This document shows, one piece after another, positions 19,029 to 27,616 of a stretch of 64,000 nucleotides of DNA. The position numbers and the translations under genes were made by a program. A model generated the notes under the pieces. That model was not told the origin of the DNA, ran no database searches, and was given only the letters and a program-made list of their open reading frames with translations. The stretch spans positions 62,001-126,000 of the forward strand of contig JANSYL010000002.1 in assembly GCA_024742455.1 (NCBI GenBank), given 5' to 3'. Source of the DNA: Paracoccaceae bacterium (GTDB lineage Bacteria > Pseudomonadota > Alphaproteobacteria > Rhodobacterales > Rhodobacteraceae). The number at the start of each line of letters is the position of its first letter. The stretch's first letter is position 1.

Positions 19029-20102
19029 ATGGACGGTTTGGACAGCCTTCGCAGCACGTGGCTTGAGAAAATCGCGGGCGCGGCCGATGAGGCGACGCTT
19101 GAGGAATTCCGGGTCGCTGCCGTCGGCAAGAAGGGCGAGATCAGCCTGAAGATGCGCGAACTGGGCAAGATGTCGCCCGAGGAACGCCAGGTCGCGGGCC
19201 CGGCCCTGAACGCCCTGAAGAACGAGGTGAACGCGGCCCTTGCCGCCAAGAAGGCCGCGCTGGGCGATGCCGCGCTGGATGAACGGCTGCGCGCAGAATG
19301 GCTGGACGTCACCCTGCCGTCCCGACCGCGCCGCCAGGGTACGATCCACCCGGTCAGCCAGGTGACGGAGGAGGTCACCGCGATCTTCGCCGACATGGGC
19401 TTCACCGTGGCCGAAGGCCCGCAGGTCGAGACCGATTTCTACAATTTCGACGCGCTGAACATCCCCGGCCACCACCCCGCCCGGGCCGAGATGGACACGT
19501 TCTACATGCACCGGAAAGAGGGCGACAACCGCCCGCCCCATGTGCTGCGCACCCATACCAGCCCGGTGCAGATCCGGCACATGGAGGCGCATGGCGCCCC
19601 CTGCCGCGTGATCGCGCCCGGCCGCGTCTATCGCGCCGATTACGACCAGACCCACACGCCGATGTTCCACCAGGTCGAAGGCATGGCGATCGACACCGAT
19701 ATCTCGATGGCGAACCTGAAATGGGTGCTGGAGGAGTTCTTCACCGCCTTCTTCGGCACCAAGGTCAGGACCCGCTTCCGCGCCTCGCACTTCCCCTTCA
19801 CCGAACCTTCGGCCGAGGTCGACATCCAGTGTTCCTTCGAAGGCGGCACCGTGAAGGTGGGCGAAGGCGACGGCTGGCTGGAGGTTCTGGGGTCGGGCAT
19901 GATGCATCCGAAGGTCCTGCAGGCCGGCGGGATCGACCCGGATGTCTACCAGGGCTTCGCCTTCGGCATGGGCATCGACCGGATCGCGATGCTGAAATAC
20001 GGCGTGCCGGACCTGCGCGCGATGTTCGAGAGCGACCTGCGGTGGCTGAAACACTACGGGTTTGGGGCGCTGGAGGCGCCTGCGGTGCATAGTGGGGTGT
20101 GA
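19029..20102 (+). CDS. pheS: Phenylalanine-tRNA ligase alpha subunit
   Basis: A 357-residue protein of normal length: an N-terminal coiled-coil arm (about residues 1-90), then the class II aminoacyl-tRNA synthetase core. Motifs include [40 protein letters not shown], the motif 2 region with [10 protein letters not shown], and motif 3 with [16 protein letters not shown]. It pairs with PheT to charge tRNA-Phe. CAGGAGACGGACCC precedes the ATG. pheT normally follows closely, but here two small genes and an inverted-repeat element lie between. Confidence 0.98.
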   Translation: MDGLDSLRSTWLEKIAGAADEATLEEFRVAAVGKKGEISLKMRELGKMSPEERQVAGPALNALKNEVNAALAAKKAALGDAALDERLRAEWLDVTLPSRPRRQGTIHPVSQVTEEVTAIFADMGFTVAEGPQVETDFYNFDALNIPGHHPARAEMDTFYMHRKEGDNRPPHVLRTHTSPVQIRHMEAHGAPCRVIAPGRVYRADYDQTHTPMFHQVEGMAIDTDISMANLKWVLEEFFTAFFGTKVRTRFRASHFPFTEPSAEVDIQCSFEGGTVKVGEGDGWLEVLGSGMMHPKVLQAGGIDPDVYQGFAFGMGIDRIAMLKYGVPDLRAMFESDLRWLKHYGFGALEAPAVHSGV

Positions 20103-20105
20103 GTG

Positions 20106-20462
20106 ATGAAGAGAGACAACGAGTATCTGAGGGAGATGCTCATAGGCTTCGAAGATGCAGATGATCAGTACATCATGGCCGCAGAGTATATTAGGATGCC
20201 CCCCGAGGAAGCTAAACGGCTCTACCACATCAGACTAGCTAGCGACGCCGGCTTAGTGGTTGAGACAGGAAGCTCCGTCTATCGACTGACAAATCAAGGC
20301 CATGACTACATCGCGGCGATTCGTGATGAAGGTGTTTGGCAGCAGACCCGTGCCGTTGTTGCGGATACTGGTGGCGAAATCACACTCGATTTAATGAAGA
20401 AACTTGCAGTCGGCTTTCTCAAGACAAAAATTGAAAAGCATACCGGTGTCGCGCTGGAATAG
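20106..20462 (+). CDS. DUF2513 protein, probably acquired
   Basis: A 118-residue protein matching DUF2513: MKRDNEYLREMLIGFED at the start, a winged-helix-like middle (HIRLASDAGLVVE, YRLTNQGHDYIAAIRDEGVW), and the C-terminal LMKKLAVGFLKTKI. Family members are common on phages and mobile islands, and their function is unknown. The ATG at 20106 directly follows the pheS stop; a GTG at 20103 is possible. Base composition and codons (many A/T third positions, e.g. AGA, CTA, ATA) differ sharply from the GC-rich neighbours, which indicates horizontal transfer. Confidence 0.85.
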   Translation: MKRDNEYLREMLIGFEDADDQYIMAAEYIRMPPEEAKRLYHIRLASDAGLVVETGSSVYRLTNQGHDYIAAIRDEGVWQQTRAVVADTGGEITLDLMKKLAVGFLKTKIEKHTGVALE

Positions 20463-20488
20463 TTAAGGCTCGGATTAGTAACGAAAGA

Positions 20489-20670
20489 GCAGGGCGAGCG
20501 CCTGCCCGTGGGATGGCGCTGCGGACCCTGCGAGCCTCTCGCTTTATACCCGCCACCTCATTGCTCCAAATGATCGGTGCGCCCAGCCTCCAAAGCGCCA
20601 GCCCGCCGGGACGGCGTCGTCCATTGTCTCTCGGACCAATGGCGAGACAATGAACGACCGCTCGCCCTGC
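20489..20670. repeat. MITE-like element with 12-bp terminal inverted repeats
   Basis: GCAGGGCGAGCG at 20489-20500 is mirrored exactly by CGCTCGCCCTGC at 20659-20670. Inside is a second perfect inverted repeat (CATTGTCTC/GAGACAATG, 20622-20652) and a small stem GCGAG/CTCGC (20530-20542). No protein-coding gene is supported. The symmetry and position beside a foreign gene suggest a non-autonomous mobile repeat. No obvious target-site duplication was seen. Confidence 0.5.
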
Positions 20671-20709
20671 GCGTTTCACGCGCGCACCGGGCGGGTGGAC
20701 GCAAATACT

Positions 20710-20728
20710 GTAGGGCGGGGTTTACCCC
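20710..20728. repeat. Partial GTAGG-GGGG hairpin repeat
   Basis: GTAGGGCGGGGTTTACCCC contains the hairpin GGGG-TTTA-CCCC. It resembles one arm of the pheT/tsaC inverted repeat (GTAGGATGGGGTT at 23497), so both may belong to the same interspersed repeat family. Confidence 0.35.
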
Positions 20729-20811
20729 TCTGTCCCCCGTGCGGCATTGCCCCCCGCCCCGCGGTTGCTCTCGCGCGATGGCGCACCATCTTCCCCGCCA
20801 TGGCCCGCCCG

Positions 20812-21030
20812 ATGTCCAAACGCACCTCCTACCTGATCGTCGGCACCCTCGTCGCGCTGATCGTGACCGCGCATGTATTCATGTGGCTTTCGGACATGGC
20901 CACGGGCGAGAAACTGATGTGGACGATCCTGAACACCATCGGCTGGACGATCATCCTGGCCCCGGTGTTTTTCGTCGACCGCTGGCTTGATGCGATCAAG
21001 GCGCGCAACAGCCGCGACAAGGACGGGTAA
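20812..21030 (+). CDS. Small membrane protein upstream of pheT
   Basis: A protein of 72 residues with two clear membrane helices (TSYLIVGTLVALIVTAHVFMW and a second around MWTILNTIGWTIILAPVFFV) and a short basic tail. I do not recognise a characterised family. The start at 20812 (MSKRTSY) is chosen; an in-frame ATG at 20800 gives four more residues, and neither has a strong ribosome-binding site. It lies 61 bp before pheT and may be co-transcribed with it. Confidence 0.6.
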   Translation: MSKRTSYLIVGTLVALIVTAHVFMWLSDMATGEKLMWTILNTIGWTIILAPVFFVDRWLDAIKARNSRDKDG

Positions 21031-21091
21031 GCCACCTTCCCCCCGCCCGGCAAATGGGTTAGCCCACGCCCGACTTTGACGGAGCGGCGCG

Positions 21092-23500
21092 ATGAAATTC
21101 ACCCTGTCCTGGCTGAAGGATCACCTCGACACCACGGCCTCGGTCGACGAGATCGCCGAGACCCTGACCGATCTGGGCCTCGAGGTCGAAGAGGTCGAGG
21201 ATCGCGCGGCGCGGCTGAAGGATTTCACGCTGGCGAAGGTCATCACCGCCGAACAGCATCCCGATGCCGACCGGTTGCGCGTCTGCCAGGTGGACACCGA
21301 TGAAGGCGTCAAGCAGATCGTCTGCGGCGCGCCCAATGCGCGCGACGGGATCACCGTGGTGCTGGCGAAACCGGGCACCTATGTGCCGGGGATCGACACC
21401 ACCATCGGGGTGGGCAAGATCCGGGGCGTCGAAAGCTTCGGCATGATGGCCTCCGAGCGCGAGCTTGAACTGTCGGATGAACATTCCGGCATCATCGAAC
21501 TGCCCTCGGGCGAGGTCGGGCAAAGCTTCGTCGACTGGCTGGCAGACCATGACCCGGCCAAGGTGGACCCTGTGATCGAGATCGCGATCACGCCCAACCG
21601 TCAGGACGCGCTTGGCGTGCGCGGGATCGCCCGCGACCTGGCCGCGCGCGGGATCGGCACGTTGAAGCCCGAGAAAGCGGTCGACGTTAAGGGCGGCTTC
21701 CCCTGCCCCATCGGTGTGACCATCGATGCCGACACGCTGGATGTCGCGCCGCATTTCGCGGGCCGTGTCATTCGCGGGGTGAAGAACGGCCCGTCGCCGC
21801 AATGGCTGCAGGACCGGCTGCGCGCCATCGGGTTGCGCCCGATCTCGGCGCTGGTGGACGTGACGAATTTCTTCACCTTCGACCAGAACCGCCCCCTGCA
21901 TGTCTTCGATGCGGGCAAGGTCACGGGCGATCTGCGCGTCCACCGCGCCAAGGGAGGCGAGACCCTGCTGGCGCTGGACGACAAGACCTATACCTTCGCA
22001 CCCGGTCAGACGGTGATTTCCGACGCGAACGGGGTCGAAAGCATCGCCGGTGTCATGGGCGGGGCCAAAACCGGCTGCACCGAGGAGACGGTGGATGTCT
22101 TTCTTGAAAGCGCGTGGTGGGACCCGATCCACACCGCCTATACGGGCCGCGACCTGAAGATCAATTCCGACGCCCGGTACCGGTTCGAACGGGGCGTGGA
22201 CCCCGAATATACCCTGCCGGGCCTCGATGCGGCGACGCAGATGATCCTCGACCTCTGCGGCGGCGAGGCATCCGAGGTGGTGGAGGCGGGCGCCCCGATC
22301 ACGACGGCGCGCAGCTACCCCCTGAACACCACGCGGGTGCAATCTCTGGTGGGCATGTCGATCCCCAAGGATCAGCAGGTCGCGCATCTGACGGCGCTCG
22401 GCTTCTCGGCCACCGGCACCGGCGACGTGCTGGAGGTCTGGGTGCCGTCCTGGCGCGGGGATGTGCAGGGTGAGGCGGACCTGGTGGAAGAGGTGGCGCG
22501 GCTTGCGTCGCTGACCAGGCTGGAGCCGCAGCCGATGCGCCGCACCCAGGCGGGCGTGCCCGCACCGGTGCTGACACCGATACAGAAACGCGAACGCGCG
22601 GCGCGGCGGATGATGGCGGCGCTCGGCTACAACGAATGCGTCACCTACAGCTTCATCGACGCGGCGGCCGCGGCCCTGTTCGATGGCGGCGATGACGCGA
22701 CGCGGCTGGAAAACCCGATCTCGTCCGAGATGAGCCACATGCGTCCCTCGCTTCTGCCCGGCCTGTTGCAGGCAGCGGCGCGGAACCAGGCGCGCGGGAT
22801 GATGGACCTGGCGCTGTTCGAGGTCGGCGCGGCGTTTCACGGCGGCGAGCCCGGCGAACAGGGATTGCAGGCCAGCGGCGTGCTGATCGGCCATTCGGGG
22901 CCGCGCGATCCGTTCGGCGGGCGGCGCGCCGTCGATGTCTTCGACGTGAAGGCGGATGCCGAGGCGGTGCTGCAGGCCATCGGTGCGCCCGCCAAGGTGC
23001 AGGTGTTGCGCGGCGCCGAAAGCTGGTGGCACCCGGGCCGCCACGGCAAGGTCTGCCTCGGCCCGCAAAAGGTTCTGGGCGTCTTCGGTGAGCTGCACCC
23101 CAAGGTGCTGGCCGCGATGGACATCAAGGGGCCGGCGATGGCCTTCACCATCTACCCCGCCGAGGTGCCGATGCCGCGCAGCACGGGCGCAAGCCGGGGG
23201 GCGGTGACGATCCCCGATCTGCAGGCCGTGGAACGGGATTTCGCCTTCGTGGTGGATGCCGGGGTCGAGGCCGCGGTTCTGGTGAACGCCGCCGTTGGCG
23301 CCGACAAGGCGCTGATCGAGGATGTGCGGGTGTTCGACGAATTCATCGGCGGGGCCCTGGGCGAGGGGCGAAAATCCATCGCGCTGACGGTGCGAATGCA
23401 GCCCACCGACAAGACCCTGACCGAGGAAGAGATCGAGGCCGTGGGCGCCAAGGTCGTGGCCAAGGTCGAGGCGGCAGCCGGCGGAACGCTGCGGGGGTAG
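21092..23500 (+). CDS. pheT: Phenylalanine-tRNA ligase beta subunit
   Basis: An 802-residue protein with the complete domain order. The start is MKFTLSWLKDHLDTTASVDE, followed by a tRNA-binding OB fold (about residues 45-150) and the B3/B4 editing domain (INSDARYRFERGVDPE near 355). B5, the catalytic-like domain and the ferredoxin-fold anticodon-binding domain complete the order, ending EEEIEAVGAKVVAKVEAAAGGTLRG. It forms the alpha2-beta2 ligase with PheS. The TAG stop lies inside the left arm of an inverted repeat. Confidence 0.98.
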   Translation: MKFTLSWLKDHLDTTASVDEIAETLTDLGLEVEEVEDRAARLKDFTLAKVITAEQHPDADRLRVCQVDTDEGVKQIVCGAPNARDGITVVLAKPGTYVPGIDTTIGVGKIRGVESFGMMASERELELSDEHSGIIELPSGEVGQSFVDWLADHDPAKVDPVIEIAITPNRQDALGVRGIARDLAARGIGTLKPEKAVDVKGGFPCPIGVTIDADTLDVAPHFAGRVIRGVKNGPSPQWLQDRLRAIGLRPISALVDVTNFFTFDQNRPLHVFDAGKVTGDLRVHRAKGGETLLALDDKTYTFAPGQTVISDANGVESIAGVMGGAKTGCTEETVDVFLESAWWDPIHTAYTGRDLKINSDARYRFERGVDPEYTLPGLDAATQMILDLCGGEASEVVEAGAPITTARSYPLNTTRVQSLVGMSIPKDQQVAHLTALGFSATGTGDVLEVWVPSWRGDVQGEADLVEEVARLASLTRLEPQPMRRTQAGVPAPVLTPIQKRERAARRMMAALGYNECVTYSFIDAAAAALFDGGDDATRLENPISSEMSHMRPSLLPGLLQAAARNQARGMMDLALFEVGAAFHGGEPGEQGLQASGVLIGHSGPRDPFGGRRAVDVFDVKADAEAVLQAIGAPAKVQVLRGAESWWHPGRHGKVCLGPQKVLGVFGELHPKVLAAMDIKGPAMAFTIYPAEVPMPRSTGASRGAVTIPDLQAVERDFAFVVDAGVEAAVLVNAAVGADKALIEDVRVFDEFIGGALGEGRKSIALTVRMQPTDKTLTEEEIEAVGAKVVAKVEAAAGGTLRG

Positions 23501-23563
23501 GATGGGGTTCGGCCCCATCTTTCGGTCAACCCGGATGGCGCATGGGGTGAAACCCCATCCTAC
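23497..23563. repeat. Inverted repeat containing the pheT and tsaC stop codons
   Basis: GTAGGATGGGGTT (23497-23509) is mirrored exactly by AACCCCATCCTAC (23551-23563). Each arm also forms its own hairpin (23501-23519 and 23542-23558), so two alternative folds are possible. The TAG of pheT lies in the left arm and the TAG of tsaC in the right arm. It probably acts as a shared 3'-end structure for these convergent genes. Confidence 0.75.
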
Positions 23564-24504
23564 GCGGAAGCCCGCCTCAACCGGTCATTGATCGCCCGGC
23601 CCAGACCCACGTCTGGCACCTCGGCCACGTGAATGACCGGCGCCCCCCGCGCCTTGGCCAGCGCATCGGCGGCATGAAGATGGCGGAACAGGGTTGCGGC
23701 GGCTTCGGTCAGATCCCCTGCCCCGGACAGGTTGAAATCCGCATCCCCCGGCCCGAAGCCGATGGTCACCGCCCCTTCGGGCACAGCGCCGCCATAGCGT
23801 AGCGCCACGGATGGCGCATAGTGGCTGGCCAGTTGTCCCGGCGCGCGGATGCGTTCGGGGGTGGTGTCGTCGGCAAGCGGGCCCATCATCGCCTCCAGCA
23901 CCTCGCGCGCGATTCCGCCCTCGCGCAGCAGGCGCGGCGGCGGACCGGGGTCGAGAATGGTCGATTCGACGCCCACGCCGCAGGGTCCGGCATCCAGAAC
24001 GGCGGCGACTTGGTCACCAAGCCCAGCCACCACATGGCCCGCCTCTGTAGGGCTGACGCGACCCGAAGGGTTGGCGGAGGGCGCCGCGATGGGTCCGCCG
24101 AAAGCAGCGAGGACCGCCTGCATCGCCGGATGCGCGGGGATACGCAGCGCCACGGTGGGCAGACCGGCCGTCACCAGCGCCGACAGCCCGTGGCCCGGTT
24201 TCAGCGACAGAACAAGGGTCAGCGGGCCGGGCCAGAAAGCACGCGCCAGCGCAATCGCCTCAGATCCCAGAACCGCGATCTGCCCCGCCATGTCCAGATC
24301 GGGCACATGGACGATCAGCGGATTGAAACTGGGCCGCCCCTTCGCCTCGAACACCCGCGCAACGGCGGTGTCGTTCCGTGCATCGGCAGCAAGGCCGTAG
24401 ACCGTCTCGGTCGGCAGCCCCACCAGCGCACCGGCCTGAAGCAGCGCCGCCGCGCGCGCGGCACCCTTTGCATCATCGCGCAGGATTTCGGGGCTTTGGG
24501 ACAT
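23560..24504 (-). CDS. tsaC: Threonylcarbamoyl-AMP synthase (Sua5 type)
   Basis: A protein of 314 residues with an N-terminal YrdC domain and a C-terminal Sua5 domain, so it is the long form of the enzyme. It makes L-threonylcarbamoyl-AMP from threonine, bicarbonate and ATP for t6A37 in tRNA. Motifs are GALVGLPTETVYGLAADA (about residue 26), KGRPSFNPLIVHV, GGPIAAPSANPSGRVSPT, and the linker RAPGQLASHYAP. The start at 24504 matches the family N-terminus; upstream frame sequence is unrelated. The gene converges on pheT. Confidence 0.93.
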   Translation of the reverse strand: MSQSPEILRDDAKGAARAAALLQAGALVGLPTETVYGLAADARNDTAVARVFEAKGRPSFNPLIVHVPDLDMAGQIAVLGSEAIALARAFWPGPLTLVLSLKPGHGLSALVTAGLPTVALRIPAHPAMQAVLAAFGGPIAAPSANPSGRVSPTEAGHVVAGLGDQVAAVLDAGPCGVGVESTILDPGPPPRLLREGGIAREVLEAMMGPLADDTTPERIRAPGQLASHYAPSVALRYGGAVPEGAVTIGFGPGDADFNLSGAGDLTEAAATLFRHLHAADALAKARGAPVIHVAEVPDVGLGRAINDRLRRASA

Positions 24505-24654
24505 GGCTTCCGTGACGTAACGTAGGCGTTGATCGCAGGGCGGTTGCCCCGCCATGTGATCCCTGAAGACGAGACGCCTTAGCGGGAATGGCGGCTGCAC
24601 GCAAACCGCCGCCGCCGGGGCCAGCGCGACGACCGACACCGGGGAGGGGTGAGG

Positions 24655-26358
24655 ATGCCGTATAAAGCGCCGACGAGCGAGATCGCGTTCACGTTGGAGC
24701 ATGTCGTCGGCTTTGGCCGCGTGCAGGCGACCGGCCGGTTTTCCGAGGCCACATCGGACGTGGTCCATGCGATTCTGGGCGAGGCGGGCCGCATCTGTGA
24801 GGATGTGCTCGCGCCGCTCAACCGCGCGGGCGACCTCAGCCCCGCGCGGCTGGAAAACGGCGTCGTCCGCACGTCGCCGGGTTTCGATGACGGGTATCGC
24901 GCGATCGCCGAGGGCGGGTTCGTTGGCATCTCAGCCGACCCCGAATACGGTGGCATGGGCCTGCCGCATACGGTCACGACAGCGGTGAACGAGATGATGG
25001 GCTCAGCCTGCCTGGCGCTGGAGCTGTGCCCCCTGATGACGCAGGGCCAGATCGAGGCGCTGGAGCATCATGGCTCGGATGAATTGAAAGCGCTCTACCT
25101 GCCCAAGCTGATTTCCGGCGAATGGACCGGGACGATGAACCTGACCGAGCCGCAGGCGGGGTCGGATGTCGGCGCTCTGACGTCGAAGGCGGTGCCCAAT
25201 GGCGACGGGACCTACGCGATCACCGGGCAGAAGATCTACATCTCCTGGGGCGACAACGATTTTTCCGAAAATGTCTGTCACCTCGTGCTGGCACGGCTGC
25301 CCGACGGGGTGCCGGGGACCAAGGGGATCAGCCTGTTCCTGGTGCCCAAGAAGCTGCCCGATGAAAACGGCAAGCCGGGCGTGATGAACAAGCTGAAGGT
25401 CGTGAGCCTGGAACACAAGATGGGCCTTCACGGATCGCCCACGGCGGTCATGCAATACGAGGGCGCGACCGGCTGGCTGGTGGGCGAACCCCATTCCGGG
25501 ATGGCCGCGATGTTCACGATGATGAACAACGCGCGGCTTGGCGTCGGCGTGCAGGGCGTGTCGGTGGCTGAGGCCGCGTATCAGCAGGCCGTCGATTACG
25601 CCAATGAACGCAAACAGGGCCGCAGCGCAGTGGACGGCGGCACCGGCACGATCCTCGATCATGCCGATGTGCGTCGGATGCTGACGGGGATGAAGGCCGA
25701 AACCTTCGCCGCGCGGGCGCTGGCGCTGGACCTGGCGGTTTCTATCGACCTTGCCAAGACCGGGGATGCGGCCGCGAAGGCGCGCGCCGCCTTCCTGACG
25801 CCGATCTGCAAATCCTACGGCACCGATACCGGCATCAATGTCGCCAATGAAGGCATCCAGGTGCATGGCGGCATGGGCTTCATCGAGGAAACGGGTGCGG
25901 CGCAGTTCCTGCGCGATGTGCGGGTGACGGCGATCTACGAAGGCACCAACGGAATCCAGGCTATGGACCTTGTGGGCCGCAAGCTGGCCGATGGCGGCGC
26001 GGCGGCCGTCGGCCTGCTGGACGAGGTCGACACCGTCGCGGCGGACGCGGGCGGGATCGAGGGGGAGGCGCTGGCCAAGGACGCCAAGGCGCTGCGCGAG
26101 GCGACCGAACGCATGGTGGCGCTGGACCTGAATAACCGGTTCGCAGGCGCGGTGCCGTTCCAGCGCGCCTTTGCGCTGGTTCTGGGCGGCATGTATCACC
26201 TGCGCGCCAGCCTCGCCGAGGGCAAGACCGGCCCCCGCGCCAATCTCGCCCGCGCCTTCCTGACCCGCCCCATGGCCGCCGTGCCGGGCCTCCTCGCCGA
26301 GGCCAAACGGGGCTCGGACGATCTGTACACCCTCAGCGCGGAAGACTTCGTGGCGTGA
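24655..26358 (+). CDS. Acyl-CoA dehydrogenase, DmdC-like
   Basis: A 567-residue flavoprotein with the extended acyl-CoA dehydrogenase layout: N-terminal helical domain, a beta domain with MNLTEPQAGSDVGALTSKA, and a C-terminal FAD domain with HGGMGFIEETGAAQFLRDVRV and YEGTNGIQAMDL. The extra C-terminal module and overall sequence are closest to the 3-methylmercaptopropionyl-CoA dehydrogenases (DmdC) of roseobacters, which degrade the DMSP product MMPA. Paralogues with other acyl-CoA substrates exist, so the substrate is uncertain. No other dmd gene is in the window. GGGGAGGGG precedes the ATG. Confidence 0.85.
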   Translation: MPYKAPTSEIAFTLEHVVGFGRVQATGRFSEATSDVVHAILGEAGRICEDVLAPLNRAGDLSPARLENGVVRTSPGFDDGYRAIAEGGFVGISADPEYGGMGLPHTVTTAVNEMMGSACLALELCPLMTQGQIEALEHHGSDELKALYLPKLISGEWTGTMNLTEPQAGSDVGALTSKAVPNGDGTYAITGQKIYISWGDNDFSENVCHLVLARLPDGVPGTKGISLFLVPKKLPDENGKPGVMNKLKVVSLEHKMGLHGSPTAVMQYEGATGWLVGEPHSGMAAMFTMMNNARLGVGVQGVSVAEAAYQQAVDYANERKQGRSAVDGGTGTILDHADVRRMLTGMKAETFAARALALDLAVSIDLAKTGDAAAKARAAFLTPICKSYGTDTGINVANEGIQVHGGMGFIEETGAAQFLRDVRVTAIYEGTNGIQAMDLVGRKLADGGAAAVGLLDEVDTVAADAGGIEGEALAKDAKALREATERMVALDLNNRFAGAVPFQRAFALVLGGMYHLRASLAEGKTGPRANLARAFLTRPMAAVPGLLAEAKRGSDDLYTLSAEDFVA

Positions 26359-27383
26359 TCACTACCCCCTTCGAAGATCCCCCCGCCCCCGGCGAGGCCG
26401 TGGAGGTGGCCGATGGTGTGCTGTGGCTGCAGATCCCGCTGCCGATGGTGCTTGGCCATGTGAACGCCTACGCGCTGCGCGACGGGGACGGCTGGACGCT
26501 GGTCGATACCGGTCTCGACACGAAAAAGACCCGTGCGATCTGGGAAACGGCGCTCGCCGGGCCGCTCAGTGGGGTGCCGGTCCGGCGGTTGATCGTGACC
26601 CATCACCACCCCGACCATGTGGGACTGGCGGGCTGGTTTCAGGCGCGCGGGGCAGAGCTTGCGATGACCCGCGTGGCCTGGCTGACTGCGCGAATGCTGA
26701 CGCTGGACGTGCAGGACCGGCCCAATGCCGAGACGCTGGCCTTCTGGCAAAGCGCGGGTATGGATCCGGAGACGCTGGCGAAACGAGCCGGGGAACGCCC
26801 CTTCAATTTCGCCGATACCTGCACGCCCATGCCGCTCGGCTTTACCCGGTTGAGCGACGGCGAGGTCATCGAGGTAGGCGGACGGCGCTGGACGATTCGC
26901 TTCGGTCAGGGCCACGCCCCCGACCACGCGACCTTCTGGGCCGAGGATGACAGCCTGGTGATCGGTGGCGACCAGTTGCTGGCGACGATTTCGCCGAATC
27001 TGGGCGTCTATGCCACCGAACCCGAGGCCGACCCGGTGGGCGAATGGCTGGACAGCTGCAATGGGTTGGCCCCCCATGCCCGCGACAGCCAGTTGGTCCT
27101 GCCGGGTCACAAGCTGCCCTATCGCGGTCTGCCCGACCGGATGCGGCAACTGATCGACAACCACGACGGCGCGCTGGATCGATTGCGCACCCATCTGGCC
27201 AAAGGCTCCTGCACGGCTGCGCAATGTTTTCCGCCGCTTTTCAAGCGCGAGATCGACGCGGGCACCTATGGTCTGGCCCTTGTCGAGGCGGTGGCGCATC
27301 TGAACCATCTGCACCGGCTGGGCGAGGTGTCGCGCTGCAGGCAGGCAGATGGGGCGTGGCAATGGTCGCTCGTCCCGGATTGA
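26355..27383 (+). CDS. MBL-fold metallo-hydrolase
   Basis: A 342-residue metallo-beta-lactamase-fold hydrolase. The metal motif is H83-x-H85-x-D87-H88 in THHHPDHVGLAGW. WTLVDTGLDTKKTRAIW precedes it, and further ligands come from GHAPDHATFW and VLPGHKLPYRGL. A C-terminal winged-helix extension with LNHLHRLGEVSR is typical of the LACTB2/glyoxalase-II-like group. It is coupled to the acyl-CoA dehydrogenase by a GTGA overlap, so a thioester or lactone hydrolase acting in the same catabolic route is a reasonable guess, not shown. Confidence 0.85.
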   Translation: MITTPFEDPPAPGEAVEVADGVLWLQIPLPMVLGHVNAYALRDGDGWTLVDTGLDTKKTRAIWETALAGPLSGVPVRRLIVTHHHPDHVGLAGWFQARGAELAMTRVAWLTARMLTLDVQDRPNAETLAFWQSAGMDPETLAKRAGERPFNFADTCTPMPLGFTRLSDGEVIEVGGRRWTIRFGQGHAPDHATFWAEDDSLVIGGDQLLATISPNLGVYATEPEADPVGEWLDSCNGLAPHARDSQLVLPGHKLPYRGLPDRMRQLIDNHDGALDRLRTHLAKGSCTAAQCFPPLFKREIDAGTYGLALVEAVAHLNHLHRLGEVSRCRQADGAWQWSLVPD

Positions 27384-27475
27384 GCGATTTCGGCGGTTTT
27401 GCGGGGCTGACAGGGCGCTGGGAATCCGCTAGGTCGCGGTCAAGTTGCACTGCATCGCGAATATGGGGGCGCCCG

Positions 27476-27616
27476 ATGGCGAAGAACGAACACAAGCCAG
27501 GTGAAATGGACATCACCGAGCAGGAAAAAACCTTCGACGGCTTCGTCCGGTGGTCGGTCAATATCGGCATCATCTGCATCGTGATCGTCGTGTTTCTGGC
27601 GATTTTCGCGACATGA
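27476..27616 (+). CDS. aa3-type cytochrome c oxidase subunit IV
   Basis: A tiny protein of 46 residues. A hydrophilic head (MAKNEHKPGEMDITEQEKTF) is followed by DGFVRWSVNIG and one membrane helix (IICIVIVVFLAIFA). This is the alphaproteobacterial bacterial-type subunit IV pattern. It sits in the membrane with the aa3 oxidase, whose main subunits are not in this window. GGGGGC precedes the ATG. The stop overlaps the ATG of the lipoprotein gene (ATGA). Confidence 0.85.
   Translation: MAKNEHKPGEMDITEQEKTFDGFVRWSVNIGIICIVIVVFLAIFAT

Noticed and set aside
20419-20679. Minus-strand frame of 86 codons over the inverted-repeat element
   Set aside because: It runs across the end of the DUF2513 gene and the repeat, lacks a good start site and has no recognised domain.
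20103-20812. Prophage or genomic island between pheS and pheT
   Set aside because: Only one foreign-looking gene and a small repeat are present; there is no integrase, att repeat or phage structural gene.
21059-23518. Minus-strand frame of 819 codons across pheT
   Set aside because: It is antisense to the full-length pheT gene with no recognisable domain.
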